52,787 nucleotides of DNA, from contig CAZAMT010000004.1 of assembly GCA_964486145.1 (NCBI GenBank), forward strand, positions 1-52,787, in the 5' to 3' direction. A model generated the notes under the pieces. The model was not told where the DNA came from. It was given only the letters and a program-made list of their open reading frames with translations, and did no database searches. This DNA comes from CAZAMT01 sp964486145. Its GTDB lineage: Bacteria; Bacteroidota; Bacteroidia; Bacteroidales; JAAAOM01. The translations under genes and the position numbers were made by a program. Every line of letters begins with the position of its first letter. Position 1 is the stretch's first letter. Shown one piece after another: positions 17,596 through 26,506 of this stretch.

Positions 17596-17630
17596 AAAAC
17601 CTTTGTCAGGTGTGTTCCGACAAAGGTTTT
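17596..17630. terminator. Bidirectional terminator between the helical-repeat gene and hydA
   Basis: AAAACCTTTGTC (17596-17607) pairs with GACAAAGGTTTT (17619-17630) over an 11-base loop. A-runs on the left and T-runs on the right allow it to work for both convergent genes. Confidence 0.8.
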
Positions 17631-17650
17631 TCGGGATTTACGGCCAGTAG

Positions 17651-19417
17651 TTAGTTAAGCCGGGATGTATAGTGTGTATGCAGTAGTTCATGAGATTTAT
17701 GTCCAAGAGGCTCTTTCAAAAATTCTTCGTAAATCTGGGTAATGCTTTGATTTTCGTGAGATTTTCGCAATTGTTTACCCTCATCCTCTTTATAAATTGC
17801 TTCTATTCTTTTCTTGCGTATTTCATCCGTGGTAAACCGTGGTTGACCTCCACCACCAATGCAACCTCCCGGGCAGGTCATAATTTCAATGAAATGGAAC
17901 TCTTCTCCTGCTCTCATAGCTTCAATGATTTTTTTAGCATTACTCAAGCCATGGGCAACCCCCACTTTTAGTTCTACACCTTCCAGAAATTTCCAGTCTT
18001 CTTTTAAATCGGTTAGTTTCAGTGTTGCTTTCTTCACTCCTTCAAGTCCCATGACAGGCACAAGGTGAAGATTTTCCAAAGGTAATTCTCTTCCCGAAAT
18101 AATTTCATAAACGGTGCGTACGGCGGCTTCCATCACCCCACCGGTATTGGCAAAAATATCGGCTGCACCACTGGATAATCCGAGTGGAGCGTCCATGGTA
18201 TCATCCTTTAATTCCTTAAAGCCAATACCTGCCTGCCCAATCATTTTGCCCAATTCCCTGGTTGTCAATACATAATCAACATCCTGAACTCCACTTGAAT
18301 TCATTTCCGGCCTTTGTGCTTCAAATTTTTTCGCTGTACAAGGCATCACCGAAACAACAACAATATCTTCAGGATTTTTATTTATTTTCTTTGCATAGTA
18401 AGTTTTTGCAACAGATCCAAACATTTGTTGTGGGGACTTACAAGTGGAAATATTATCAAGGATTTGCGGATAAAAATATTCGGCATATTTGACCCAACCG
18501 GGTGAGCAACTTGTAAACATTGGTAAAGCTACCTTTTCCTTGTTTGCAATTGCATTCTTCAACCGGGTTAACAATTCAGTTCCTTCCTCCAGGATGGTTA
18601 AATCAGCAGTAAAATTTGTATCAAAAACCTTGTCAAACCCAAGTTGCCGGAGTGCAGTAACCATTTTACCTGTCACCAGTGTTCCGGGCTCGTAACCAAA
18701 GCATTCGCCCAGGGCTGCGCGTATAGCAGGTGCTGTTTGCACAACAACAAATTTTTCAGGATCATCAATGGCCTCCCAAACCTCATTAATATGTTCTTTT
18801 TCTGTAATCGCTCCAACAGGACAAACTGCACTACACTGTCCGCACTGAACACAGGCAACTTCATCCAGGTTTTGCTGAAAAGCAGGACCAACGGTAGATT
18901 CAAATCCTCTTCCCTGTGCAAATAACGAACCTACACCCTGCACCTCATTACAAATGGTTACACATCGGCGGCATTTGATGCATTTACCGGCATCGCGAAC
19001 CAACGCGGGTGTAGTTTCATCAATGTATGTTTCATTATGAACACCTTCAAATCGAATATCTTTGATCCCGAGTTCGCGTGCAAGCGTTTGCAACTCGCAA
19101 TCATCATTTCTATCACATGTTTTACAATCACCGGCATGTTCTGAGAGAAGCAATTCAACCACAAATTTTCTTGCTTCACGTACCTCTTTGGTATTTGTAA
19201 AAATTTTTATTCCTTCATAAACAGGAGCTGCACAAGATGCAACAAGTGATTTTGCTCCTTCAACTTCAACTACACAAGCACGGCAGGCCCCCTTTGCAGG
19301 ATGATTTTCCAGATGACAGAGGGTAGGAATTTTAATACCGGCTTTCATTGCTGCATCAAGGATGGTCGTGCCTTCCGGTACTTCCATCGGAATATTATTT
19401 ATAGTAATTGGTATCAT
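17651..19417 (-). CDS. hydA: [FeFe] hydrogenase catalytic subunit HydA of a trimeric NAD-linked enzyme
   Basis: H2-forming/oxidising subunit, 588 residues. N-terminal [2Fe-2S] domain with C34, C45, C48, C62; His-ligated [4Fe-4S] with H94, C98, C101, C107; two [4Fe-4S] sites with C146-C149-C152-C156 and C189-C192-C195-C199. H-cluster motifs follow: L1 TSCSPGW (302-308), L2 MPCTAKK (C360), L3 EIMTCPGGCIGGGGQP (C515, C519). A further ferredoxin-type [2Fe-2S] domain seen at the C-terminus of some homologues is absent. The layout and the HydB/HydC partners place it with group A3 trimeric, electron-confurcating enzymes. The serine at 305 replaces the second cysteine of the classical TSCCP form. It is last in hydC-hydB-hydA, 19 bases after hydB. 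Maturation genes hydEFG are not in the window. Confidence 0.93.
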   Translation of the reverse strand: MIPITINNIPMEVPEGTTILDAAMKAGIKIPTLCHLENHPAKGACRACVVEVEGAKSLVASCAAPVYEGIKIFTNTKEVREARKFVVELLLSEHAGDCKTCDRNDDCELQTLARELGIKDIRFEGVHNETYIDETTPALVRDAGKCIKCRRCVTICNEVQGVGSLFAQGRGFESTVGPAFQQNLDEVACVQCGQCSAVCPVGAITEKEHINEVWEAIDDPEKFVVVQTAPAIRAALGECFGYEPGTLVTGKMVTALRQLGFDKVFDTNFTADLTILEEGTELLTRLKNAIANKEKVALPMFTSCSPGWVKYAEYFYPQILDNISTCKSPQQMFGSVAKTYYAKKINKNPEDIVVVSVMPCTAKKFEAQRPEMNSSGVQDVDYVLTTRELGKMIGQAGIGFKELKDDTMDAPLGLSSGAADIFANTGGVMEAAVRTVYEIISGRELPLENLHLVPVMGLEGVKKATLKLTDLKEDWKFLEGVELKVGVAHGLSNAKKIIEAMRAGEEFHFIEIMTCPGGCIGGGGQPRFTTDEIRKKRIEAIYKEDEGKQLRKSHENQSITQIYEEFLKEPLGHKSHELLHTHYTSRLN

Positions 19418-19436
19418 TTCTTTTCTTTTGAACTAT

Positions 19437-22400
19437 TTAACATTTTCCGTAATCGCATCGCAAACATCGTTGAGCCTGGCGAACTGCTTCGCTTTCCACC
19501 CAAACCTGTTCCACTTCATCAAAATTGGTTTTTCTTCGTTCAACTTCAAGCATGGTAAGATTCTTTCGTGGAAATTTTACCGGTTCATCATCCGGGTTAA
19601 ATAAGGTATCCACCTTGTGTTCCTGACGCCAGAATGCATGATTTTCACCTGTAAGGTACATATCTATTCCAACGGCAGCACGTTCACCACCTCCAACTGC
19701 TTCAATAACCGATGATGGGCCGGTTGCTGCATCGCCACCACTGAATATCCATGGCACGGAGGTCTGACCTGTAATTGGATTTACTTTGATTTGTTGATTC
19801 CCGATGGTTACGAGTTGCATACCATCCAGCAATGGCTCACATTCCAGGGTCTGCCCTGTAGCCATGATCAATTGTTGTGCTTTGATTACAAATTTTTCTT
19901 CATCCTGTTCCGGACGTCTCCTACCGCTTTTATCAAAAGCCCCCAGTTTCATTACACTGCATTCAACTCCGGATACCTTGCCATTTTCATTTAATATACT
20001 CACCGGATTTGTTAAGGTATGAAGCAAAACACCTTCTTCAACCGCTGCCTCAATTTCTTCGGCATATGCCGGCATTTCCTCCTGTGTTCGTCGATAAACC
20101 ACATGAACCTTTTCGGCGCCAAGTCGAATGGCTGTTCTTGCTGCATCAATGGCTGCATTTCCTCCTCCAACAATAATGATTTCCTTTTCAACAGGAACCG
20201 AACCGCGCATGTTGTATGTTTGTAAGAACTGAAGAGCATCGCCAACACCTTCGCTGTCAATTCCCGGTATGTTAGGCTTCACACCCTGCGGAGTTCCAAC
20301 TCCCAGAAACAGGGCTTCATAACCGGCTTCTTTCAGTTCCGAAATCGTAAAGTCCTTCCCAAGTTTTCTTCCTGTGATTATATTTACACCCATGCCTTCA
20401 ATCATTCGGATTTCACGAGCCAGGATCTCTCTTGGTAACCGATAAGCCGGAATGGTTTGCACAAGCATTCCTCCGGGTCTGAGTTCTGATTCAAAAACGG
20501 TTGGCCTGTATCCGAGTCTTGCAAGGAAATAGGCACATGAAAGACCTGCAGGTCCGGCTCCGATGATACCTATCTTTTTCGCTGCATTGGCCTCGTTTTC
20601 TCTTACTTCAGGAACCTGGATTGTAATTTCCTGGTCAACCATAAAACGTTTGATAGCTCTTATAGAAACCGGATCATCAATGGATTCCCTGCGACACTTA
20701 TCTTCGCATGTATGAAAGCAAACCCTTGCACATACCGCGGCAAAGGGATTTCGTTCTCTGTGTAACTGCAATGCTTCGGCATACCTTTTTTCGCCGGTTA
20801 ATGATACAAATCCCGGAACATCCACTCCCGCCGGGCAACCGCTTTGACAGGGAGCTCTTACCAAATCAGGGCAGGTACCGGCATGACATTTCTTTTCGTT
20901 AATATGGGCATCGTATTCGTGCCTGAAATAACGGATTGTTGACAATACCGGGTTGGGTGCAGACTGACCCAGACCACAAAGTGCTGTTTTCTTTATATAA
21001 TTTCCGAGTTCAATCAATTTTTCGACATCTCCCTCTTCACCTTCACCTGAAGTTATCCTGTCAAGGATCTCATACATTCGTTTGGTACCTACTCTGCATG
21101 GTGTACATTTTCCGCATGATTCTTCCTGAACAAAATCAAGAAAAAATTTGGCCACATCTACCATGCATGAATCCTCATCCATAACAATCAGGCCACCGGA
21201 GCCCATAATGGCACCCAGTTCATTCAATGATTCATAATCCAGTTTTACATTCAGATGCTGTTTGGGGATGCATCCGCCGGATGGCCCGCCAATTTGTGCA
21301 GCTTTAAAAGGCTTTCCACTGCTGGTGCCGCCGCCGATATCATACACCAAATCACCCAGGTTTGTACCAATAGGTACTTCAAATAAACCTGAATTATTTA
21401 TAGCCCCGGCTAATGCAAATATTTTTGTTCCCTTGCTTTTTTCGGTGCCATGGGATGCAAACCAATCACCTCCGAACAGTAAAATGGAAGAAACATTTGC
21501 ATACGTTTCCACATTGTTTAATACAGTTGGCTTATCCCACAATCCTGATTGTGCAGGAAAGGGTGGCCTTGGTCGTGGTTCACCTCGTTTTCCTTCAATG
21601 GAAGCAATCAATGCGGTTTCCTCTCCACATACAAAAGCACCCGACCCCATCCGAATTTCAAGGTTAAATGAAAAATCAGTTCCAAAAATATTGTTTCCCA
21701 ATAAATTTACTTCATTCGCCTGCTGAATAGCATATTGCAATCGTTCCACAGCCAGGGGATATTCAGCACGTACATAAATGTAGCCCTGACTTGCCCCTAT
21801 GGCATAAGCACCAATGGTCATACCTTCGATGATGCTGTGAGGATCACCTTCCAGTATACTTCTATCCATATATGCACCTGGGTCGCCTTCATCAGCATTG
21901 CATAAGATATATTTTTGATCGGATTTATTCTGGCGTGCAAGTTTCCATTTGAAGAATGTTGGAAACCCGGCACCGCCACGACCACGCAAACCTGATTTTT
22001 CCATTTCTTCAATAACAGATTCAGGCGACATTTGAGTAACAACATTTGCCAGTGCCTGGTAACCATCGCGTGCAATGTAATCCTCAAGGCTGTTAGGATC
22101 AATTTCTCCACAATTGCGCAATACTATTTTAGTCTGTCGATTGAAAAATCCAATGTCATTGGCAACCGGCATGGGTTTTTGGTCAGTGTCGTTTTTATAT
22201 ACCAGCGATTCTACCACCTTTCCTTTCACTAAATGTTTGTCAATGATTTCACTGACATCATCGGGCTTAAGATCCTGATAAAACACACGTTCTTTGGCTG
22301 TAATAACAACAGGCCCTTTGGAACAAGGACCAAGACACCCGGTACCAATCACTTTAAATGCCTGATCCAGGTTTTTCTCTTTGAGTTCGGTCTCAAATCG

Positions 22401-22541
22401 TTCTTTGATTTTGAGGGATCCCGAGGCAATACATCCACCGCCCGTGCATACAAGAATTTTATCTTTGACGGATTCTTGTGTGGCATTCTTTTTTTCTGTG
22501 CGAATCCCATCAAGCACCTCTTTCGAGCTAATCTTTTGCAT
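19437..22541 (-). CDS. hydB: HydB: NuoF-like flavoprotein fused to a GltD/NfnB-type FAD/NAD(P) domain
   Basis: The 1034 residues contain, in order: a thioredoxin-like [2Fe-2S] domain (C32, C37, C69, C73); a NuoF-like FMN/NADH domain (about 130-475, with GLRGRGGAGFP at 184-193); its [4Fe-4S] site (C476, C479, C482, C522); an eight-cysteine stretch (C552 to C616) like the Fe-S domain of glutamate synthase small subunit; then a complete GltD/NfnB-type module with FAD loop GAGPAG (661-666), second nucleotide loop VGGGNAA (791-797) and VVYRRTQEEMPA (814-825), the arginine-pair segment associated with NADPH binding in GltD proteins. The tail ends with C1026, C1029 and C1034. Ordinary HydB proteins are about 600 residues and end in a ferredoxin-like domain. 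The extra module may add an NADP(H) or second-FAD site; that is inference. Confidence 0.92.
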   Translation of the reverse strand: MQKISSKEVLDGIRTEKKNATQESVKDKILVCTGGGCIASGSLKIKERFETELKEKNLDQAFKVIGTGCLGPCSKGPVVITAKERVFYQDLKPDDVSEIIDKHLVKGKVVESLVYKNDTDQKPMPVANDIGFFNRQTKIVLRNCGEIDPNSLEDYIARDGYQALANVVTQMSPESVIEEMEKSGLRGRGGAGFPTFFKWKLARQNKSDQKYILCNADEGDPGAYMDRSILEGDPHSIIEGMTIGAYAIGASQGYIYVRAEYPLAVERLQYAIQQANEVNLLGNNIFGTDFSFNLEIRMGSGAFVCGEETALIASIEGKRGEPRPRPPFPAQSGLWDKPTVLNNVETYANVSSILLFGGDWFASHGTEKSKGTKIFALAGAINNSGLFEVPIGTNLGDLVYDIGGGTSSGKPFKAAQIGGPSGGCIPKQHLNVKLDYESLNELGAIMGSGGLIVMDEDSCMVDVAKFFLDFVQEESCGKCTPCRVGTKRMYEILDRITSGEGEEGDVEKLIELGNYIKKTALCGLGQSAPNPVLSTIRYFRHEYDAHINEKKCHAGTCPDLVRAPCQSGCPAGVDVPGFVSLTGEKRYAEALQLHRERNPFAAVCARVCFHTCEDKCRRESIDDPVSIRAIKRFMVDQEITIQVPEVRENEANAAKKIGIIGAGPAGLSCAYFLARLGYRPTVFESELRPGGMLVQTIPAYRLPREILAREIRMIEGMGVNIITGRKLGKDFTISELKEAGYEALFLGVGTPQGVKPNIPGIDSEGVGDALQFLQTYNMRGSVPVEKEIIIVGGGNAAIDAARTAIRLGAEKVHVVYRRTQEEMPAYAEEIEAAVEEGVLLHTLTNPVSILNENGKVSGVECSVMKLGAFDKSGRRRPEQDEEKFVIKAQQLIMATGQTLECEPLLDGMQLVTIGNQQIKVNPITGQTSVPWIFSGGDAATGPSSVIEAVGGGERAAVGIDMYLTGENHAFWRQEHKVDTLFNPDDEPVKFPRKNLTMLEVERRKTNFDEVEQVWVESEAVRQAQRCLRCDYGKC

Positions 22542-22596
22542 ATCTACCCTTAATGATTAATGATAATAATGGTTAAATAATAGTGGTAAGGTTTTG

Positions 22597-23109
22597 TTAT
22601 TCACAAGCTTTTAGTATCTGAGGAATGGTTGAGGGTTTTACCCTTTGAAAAACATCATCATTGATCATGATAACAGGAGCTAACCCACAGGCTCCAAAGC
22701 ATCTACCTATTTCAAGTGAATACTTTCTGTCTTCGGTAGTTTCTCCGACATTAATTTCAAGTTCATCTGACAAGGCTTTTAGAAGATCCTTTCCGCCTCT
22801 TACATAGCAGGCAGTTCCCATACAAACACGTATCGTATATTTTCCTTTAGGAACAGTTGAAAAATAGGAATAGAAACCAACCACACCTGCAACTTCACTG
22901 TATGGTTTGTTTAATCTGGTACTAATTTTTCTGAGTGCACCTTCAGGAAGGTAACCAAACATGTTTTGAGTTTGTTGCAAGATAGGAATCAGGGCACCGG
23001 GTTTTCCTTCATAGGAATCGATGATTTCATCGAGTTGTGCATAGAGATGATCTTCTTCGAATGAGTCCTGGCAGTTACATTTTTTCTCTCCGGTTGGCAA
23101 TGTGCTCAT
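22597..23109 (-). CDS. hydC: HydC: NuoE-like [2Fe-2S] subunit
   Basis: A 170-residue thioredoxin-fold ferredoxin subunit of the NuoE family. Its four cluster cysteines are C96 and C101 (RVCMGTACYVRGG) and C137 and C141 (GRCFGACGLAP). The extra N-terminal cysteines C11 and C13 are not part of the known cluster. It is first in the operon, 55 bases before hydB, and completes the HydABC trimer that couples H2 to NADH and, in bifurcating members, ferredoxin. The 170 bases upstream, toward the next gene, are AT-rich; I could not place a convincing promoter there. Confidence 0.92.
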   Translation of the reverse strand: MSTLPTGEKKCNCQDSFEEDHLYAQLDEIIDSYEGKPGALIPILQQTQNMFGYLPEGALRKISTRLNKPYSEVAGVVGFYSYFSTVPKGKYTIRVCMGTACYVRGGKDLLKALSDELEINVGETTEDRKYSLEIGRCFGACGLAPVIMINDDVFQRVKPSTIPQILKACE

Positions 23110-23280
23110 GTAATGAAGATTTACTTTGTTAAAATTTTGACAAATAACTTTTCGGTTTCTAAAATAGAAATTAAAATCTAATTTCTACATAGACTTATGT
23201 TTTACAACACAAGTAGAGTTTCAATTTTTTTTAAATCTAAATAGGAAGATAAACGATTTAACTTGTAAAAAATGATTTAT

Positions 23281-24966
23281 TTACCTGATTTCCAAGGTTT
23301 GAATGGTTTTCAATTCTCCTACTTCAAGTACATTCTTCCGAAAAATTGATTTAATCCAGCCTGTGTGATAATTGATAGTAAAGTTATTTGTTTCTTCAAC
23401 TTTAAATGATACGGTCTGGTTATTATCAAAATTACCAGGATACTGATTCATTGGACTGACAGACTTCTTCAGCTCCATTGTTAATAAATTATTAGACTTA
23501 TCAATAGATAAGGGCTCAATAAACTTTTTACTTGGTGATTTCACTCCGAGAAAATCAACAAGTGACATCATCCTTATTTTTTGCCCTGTTTGATATGTCT
23601 TTCCATTTTGATCAAAGAAAAGTTTTATTTCCCTGGTTAATTCATTTTCAATAAAATCGTCTGTAAACAGTTTATATTTCATTGAATTGAATTTTTGTTC
23701 CAGCTCTTTGTAATTATAACTGTATAAATTTAATTGGCCAGTGTTTAATTGATGTTTAAAAATGCTGTCGGCTGAAGCATGCAATTGCTGCCTTATATTA
23801 TTTTTATTGATGATTTTACTAAAGCTTCCGGATCCATCAAGTTCAAACCGGAAAATCAAGTTGGTAAATATTCCCCGCACAATATCAATATCCTTTTGGT
23901 TGATTAATGTAGATACCATCAATTCATTTTTTGAATACAGACTAACGTACCTCCATTCGGCCTGATAACCCTGGTTTATTTTTCCGGTTATTTGAACTTC
24001 AACATCATAATATGTGGTTTCTTCTTTGATAACTGAATCCCCGGAATATGTTTTGTTCTGCTGAATAATTTCAATGTTTCTTTTGTCACCGATTTTCCAG
24101 TTGGCCAGAATGTTTATCGTTGTATCAAACATTTCGGGTTTGTGTGTAACGATAAAGTTTTTATCCTTCATGTTTTGCTGTGCTATCATTCTTCCTTCTT
24201 CGTCAAAATACAACCAATTGCCTGTCAGCTCTCCTTTTTTATACAAGCCTACCATGTTAATTACTCCTGATTCGTACCAATATATCCATTTTCCAGCAAG
24301 TAAACCTGCTTTAAAACGCCCCTGGGATTGTTTCAGACCGTTATCATGCCAATAAGTCCATTTACCGGTTGCCAAACCCTTTTTATGTTTGCCAACGCAT
24401 TTTAACTGATTGTTTTCGTGCCAGTATTTCCAGTGGCCTGTTTTACTATCATTTTTATAGGGTCCCTTTGCCTTTATATTTCCATTTTTGTACCAGTAGA
24501 CCCATAATCCTTCCTTTTTATCAGATACATTTGGCCCTTTCGCTTTCATGGATCCATTATCGTAATAGGTTATATTCTCCCCAAAGGCAATCCCATTCTT
24601 ATAAATTCCTGTTTCCCTCAGGTTCCCGTTTTCGTAATACCACGCGATGAAACCGTTCATCTTCCCGTCAATATATGTACTCACCTGACTCAATCTTCCA
24701 TTCTCATGGAAATATTTGAATTCTCCCTGCTTTGTTTCAGGTTCAAGAGAACTAAAGAAGCCTATCATTTGGAGTGTATCGTTTACGTAAAAATCCCTGA
24801 TTAGAAAAGGATGGTTGGAACCTGTGGTTAATTCAACAATTCGATAATAGGCAGCAGCATCGCGGGAGCATTTATTCCAATGATCATTGTAATATATTGT
24901 ATCGCCAACGGAAAAAACATTCCCAAAAACCAGAATAAGAAAACAAAACGACAGGAAAATTCTCAT
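23281..24966 (-). CDS. Secreted protein with eight MORN-2 (YwqK-type) repeats
   Basis: The 561-residue protein begins with a signal peptide (about 1-19, hydrophobic core FLSFCFLILVFGNVF). Residues 81-262 are eight repeats with an exact 24-residue period (starting at G81, 105, 129, 153, 177, 201, 225 and 249) of the pattern G-x-W-x-Y-W-x-x-N-G, the MORN_2 variant repeat found in YwqK-type proteins. The C-terminal half (about 280-561) is a beta-rich region without a recognised family. It should be periplasmic or surface-exposed. Annotators often call such repeats toxin-antitoxin antitoxins, but nothing here supports that. Function unknown. Confidence 0.8.
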   Translation of the reverse strand: MRIFLSFCFLILVFGNVFSVGDTIYYNDHWNKCSRDAAAYYRIVELTTGSNHPFLIRDFYVNDTLQMIGFFSSLEPETKQGEFKYFHENGRLSQVSTYIDGKMNGFIAWYYENGNLRETGIYKNGIAFGENITYYDNGSMKAKGPNVSDKKEGLWVYWYKNGNIKAKGPYKNDSKTGHWKYWHENNQLKCVGKHKKGLATGKWTYWHDNGLKQSQGRFKAGLLAGKWIYWYESGVINMVGLYKKGELTGNWLYFDEEGRMIAQQNMKDKNFIVTHKPEMFDTTINILANWKIGDKRNIEIIQQNKTYSGDSVIKEETTYYDVEVQITGKINQGYQAEWRYVSLYSKNELMVSTLINQKDIDIVRGIFTNLIFRFELDGSGSFSKIINKNNIRQQLHASADSIFKHQLNTGQLNLYSYNYKELEQKFNSMKYKLFTDDFIENELTREIKLFFDQNGKTYQTGQKIRMMSLVDFLGVKSPSKKFIEPLSIDKSNNLLTMELKKSVSPMNQYPGNFDNNQTVSFKVEETNNFTINYHTGWIKSIFRKNVLEVGELKTIQTLEIR

Positions 24967-25156
24967 TTATAACGGTATCTGTTTGTATTTACAGTCGTAT
25001 ACGTTTATTTTTAAATGATGGTTTTAAAGATATGAAATGCTATTTATATCGGTTATAAACTTTATCAACAAAAAAAAACCAATTATCAAAAACAACCGAA
25101 CATATATGTAAATAAATCGTAATTTCAGTGAATCATTAACTTTAAATATACACTTG

Positions 25157-25534
25157 ATGGAAAATCTAATTATTGAGGGAACAAACAATACTCCGTTTGT
25201 AAATTTCAAAAACAATGGTGAACTAAATATGGAAGGACGTTCCTTACCCGAAGATTCGGTCAAGTTTTATACCCCTCTATTTGATTGGACCAAACAGTTG
25301 AGCACTGAAAAAGTAATTTTCAATGTAAAACTGGAATATTTAAATACAGCATCCTCCAAGCAATTGCTTTCGTTATTAAAAATAGTTACTGAAAATCCTA
25401 CCATAAAGGATATTGAGATAAACTGGTATTATGAAGAAGGGGATTTGGATGGATTAGAAACCGGAGAACATTATGCTACCATTATTAAAGCTCCTTTTAA
25501 GTTTATTGAATACGCTGAAACTGACAGTTTCTGA
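25157..25534 (+). CDS. SiaC-like regulatory phosphoprotein (DUF1987)
   Basis: About 125 residues of the DUF1987/SiaC fold. In characterised members the small protein is phosphorylated on a threonine by the kinase SiaB and dephosphorylated by the PP2C phosphatase SiaA, regulating diguanylate cyclase activity and aggregation. Here the corresponding stretch is YLNTASSK, with T64 the likely phosphosite. The start at ATG 25157 follows an in-frame TTG that I rejected. SiaA and SiaB partners are not adjacent, so it acts either with distant partners or in another circuit. It is divergent from the MORN-repeat gene, and a terminator follows 31 bases after its stop. Confidence 0.82.
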   Translation: MENLIIEGTNNTPFVNFKNNGELNMEGRSLPEDSVKFYTPLFDWTKQLSTEKVIFNVKLEYLNTASSKQLLSLLKIVTENPTIKDIEINWYYEEGDLDGLETGEHYATIIKAPFKFIEYAETDSF

Positions 25535-25565
25535 TCATAAGTACATCTCATCATTTGAAAATCTG

Positions 25566-25596
25566 CCATCATAGAAAAATTATGATGGTTTTTTTA
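25566..25596. terminator. Terminator after the SiaC-like gene
   Basis: CCATCATA (25566-25573) pairs with TATGATGG (25581-25588) and is followed by seven T residues. The next gene is convergent and its stop begins at 25597. Confidence 0.75.
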
Positions 25597-26211
25597 TTAC
25601 CATGGCACCTGATAAATGCCCGGAACCATTGGTGAATAGAAAGACGGAGCATATGGAGAATAGCGGCCGGGTGTATTATAATAATTGAATTGCGCACCGA
25701 TACTCAGGTTTGGAAGTATTTCATAGTCGATGCCGATTCCCATCATTGACAGGTTATTGTAGTAATTTTCAATCAACTGATTGTTATTGCCAAAGCCTTT
25801 CATCATGAAGCCGGTAATGTTCATCTTCTCAGACAGGTTGTAGGTTGCTGTTGCATTTACAAAACCTGACGTACTTTGAAAACCTTCAGCATATCCTAAT
25901 GAATAGGGTGATTCTGCATCCATTCCTGTAAAACTGTTTCTTAAAAAATATGTTCCAATATCGAAATTCAGTTTATCTCCAATATTCATTGTTGCCTGGG
26001 GGTAAAAAAATGTACCCGTTGCACCCGCTCCTTTTCCAAAAGTAGAAAAATTCATCCCTGTTGAAACAGTAAATTGAACATTCTTTTGTTGTTCGATTGG
26101 GCCTGGGGAAACTCTGGTTGAATCTTCCACATACGATTTCAATTCATTTTCCTGTGAATAACCAGTAAACCCCACAATCAAAAAAAGGAATATGCTTATA
26201 TATTTTGTCAT
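25597..26211 (-). CDS. Small outer-membrane beta-barrel protein
   Basis: About 204 residues from the ATG at 26211, which gives a good signal peptide (KYISIFLFLIVGFTGYSQ); an in-frame ATG seven codons upstream would only add a charged prefix. The mature part alternates hydrophobic and polar residues with aromatic girdle residues (FFYPQATMNIG, FDIGTYFLRN, ATATYNLSEKMNI, LSIGAQFNYY), as expected of a small outer-membrane barrel. The C-terminus is rich in proline and tyrosine (SPYAPSFYSP). No specific family was recognised, and it appears to be alone between convergent SiaC and the palindromic intergenic stretch. Confidence 0.75.
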   Translation of the reverse strand: MTKYISIFLFLIVGFTGYSQENELKSYVEDSTRVSPGPIEQQKNVQFTVSTGMNFSTFGKGAGATGTFFYPQATMNIGDKLNFDIGTYFLRNSFTGMDAESPYSLGYAEGFQSTSGFVNATATYNLSEKMNITGFMMKGFGNNNQLIENYYNNLSMMGIGIDYEILPNLSIGAQFNYYNTPGRYSPYAPSFYSPMVPGIYQVPW

Positions 26212-26326
26212 AGATTTAATATTTTTTACCAAAATACAATACTAAAAATTTTTATTATCACTCATCTAACCAGCATTGTTCATAAATTTTGTTTGTAATA
26301 AATGCAATGCAGGTTAATCCCGAATT

Positions 26327-26495
26327 GGTTCTACTACCATTTTAGTGGAAGAAAAGAACATGGATTAAACTAAAAAAACAGGTAAGTGGCAGTTTCGCAA
26401 ATCACGAGATTGCTATTACTTCCTTCTACTGCCACTTTTAAGCAATTAATTTCTTTATTCATACTCAGTTCTTTCCACTAAACTCGCAGTAGTAC
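26327..26495. repeat. Nested palindromic element, about 170 bases, no gene
   Basis: The outer imperfect arms (26327-26359, with TTTTAGTGGAAG and AAAGAAC, and 26468-26495, with GTTCTTTCCACTAAA and GTAGTA) are complementary. Inside, AAGTGGCAGT (26384-26393) and ACTGCCACTT (26428-26437) form a perfect 10-bp stem. The element fills much of the 336-base gene-free stretch 26233-26568. No open frame or transposase is present. It may be a decayed non-autonomous element or a structured intergenic repeat; only one copy was found in the window. Confidence 0.65.
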
Positions 26496-26506
26496 CCCCG
26501 AATTAG

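Noticed and set aside
17690..18925. Several plus-strand frames across hydA
   Set aside because: They are antisense shadows of a gene with all hydrogenase motifs in the minus-strand frame.
25024..25263. A 79-codon minus-strand frame upstream of and inside the SiaC-like gene
   Set aside because: It is antisense to the SiaC-like gene start and has no family features; the hydrophobic stretch comes from AT-rich intergenic DNA.
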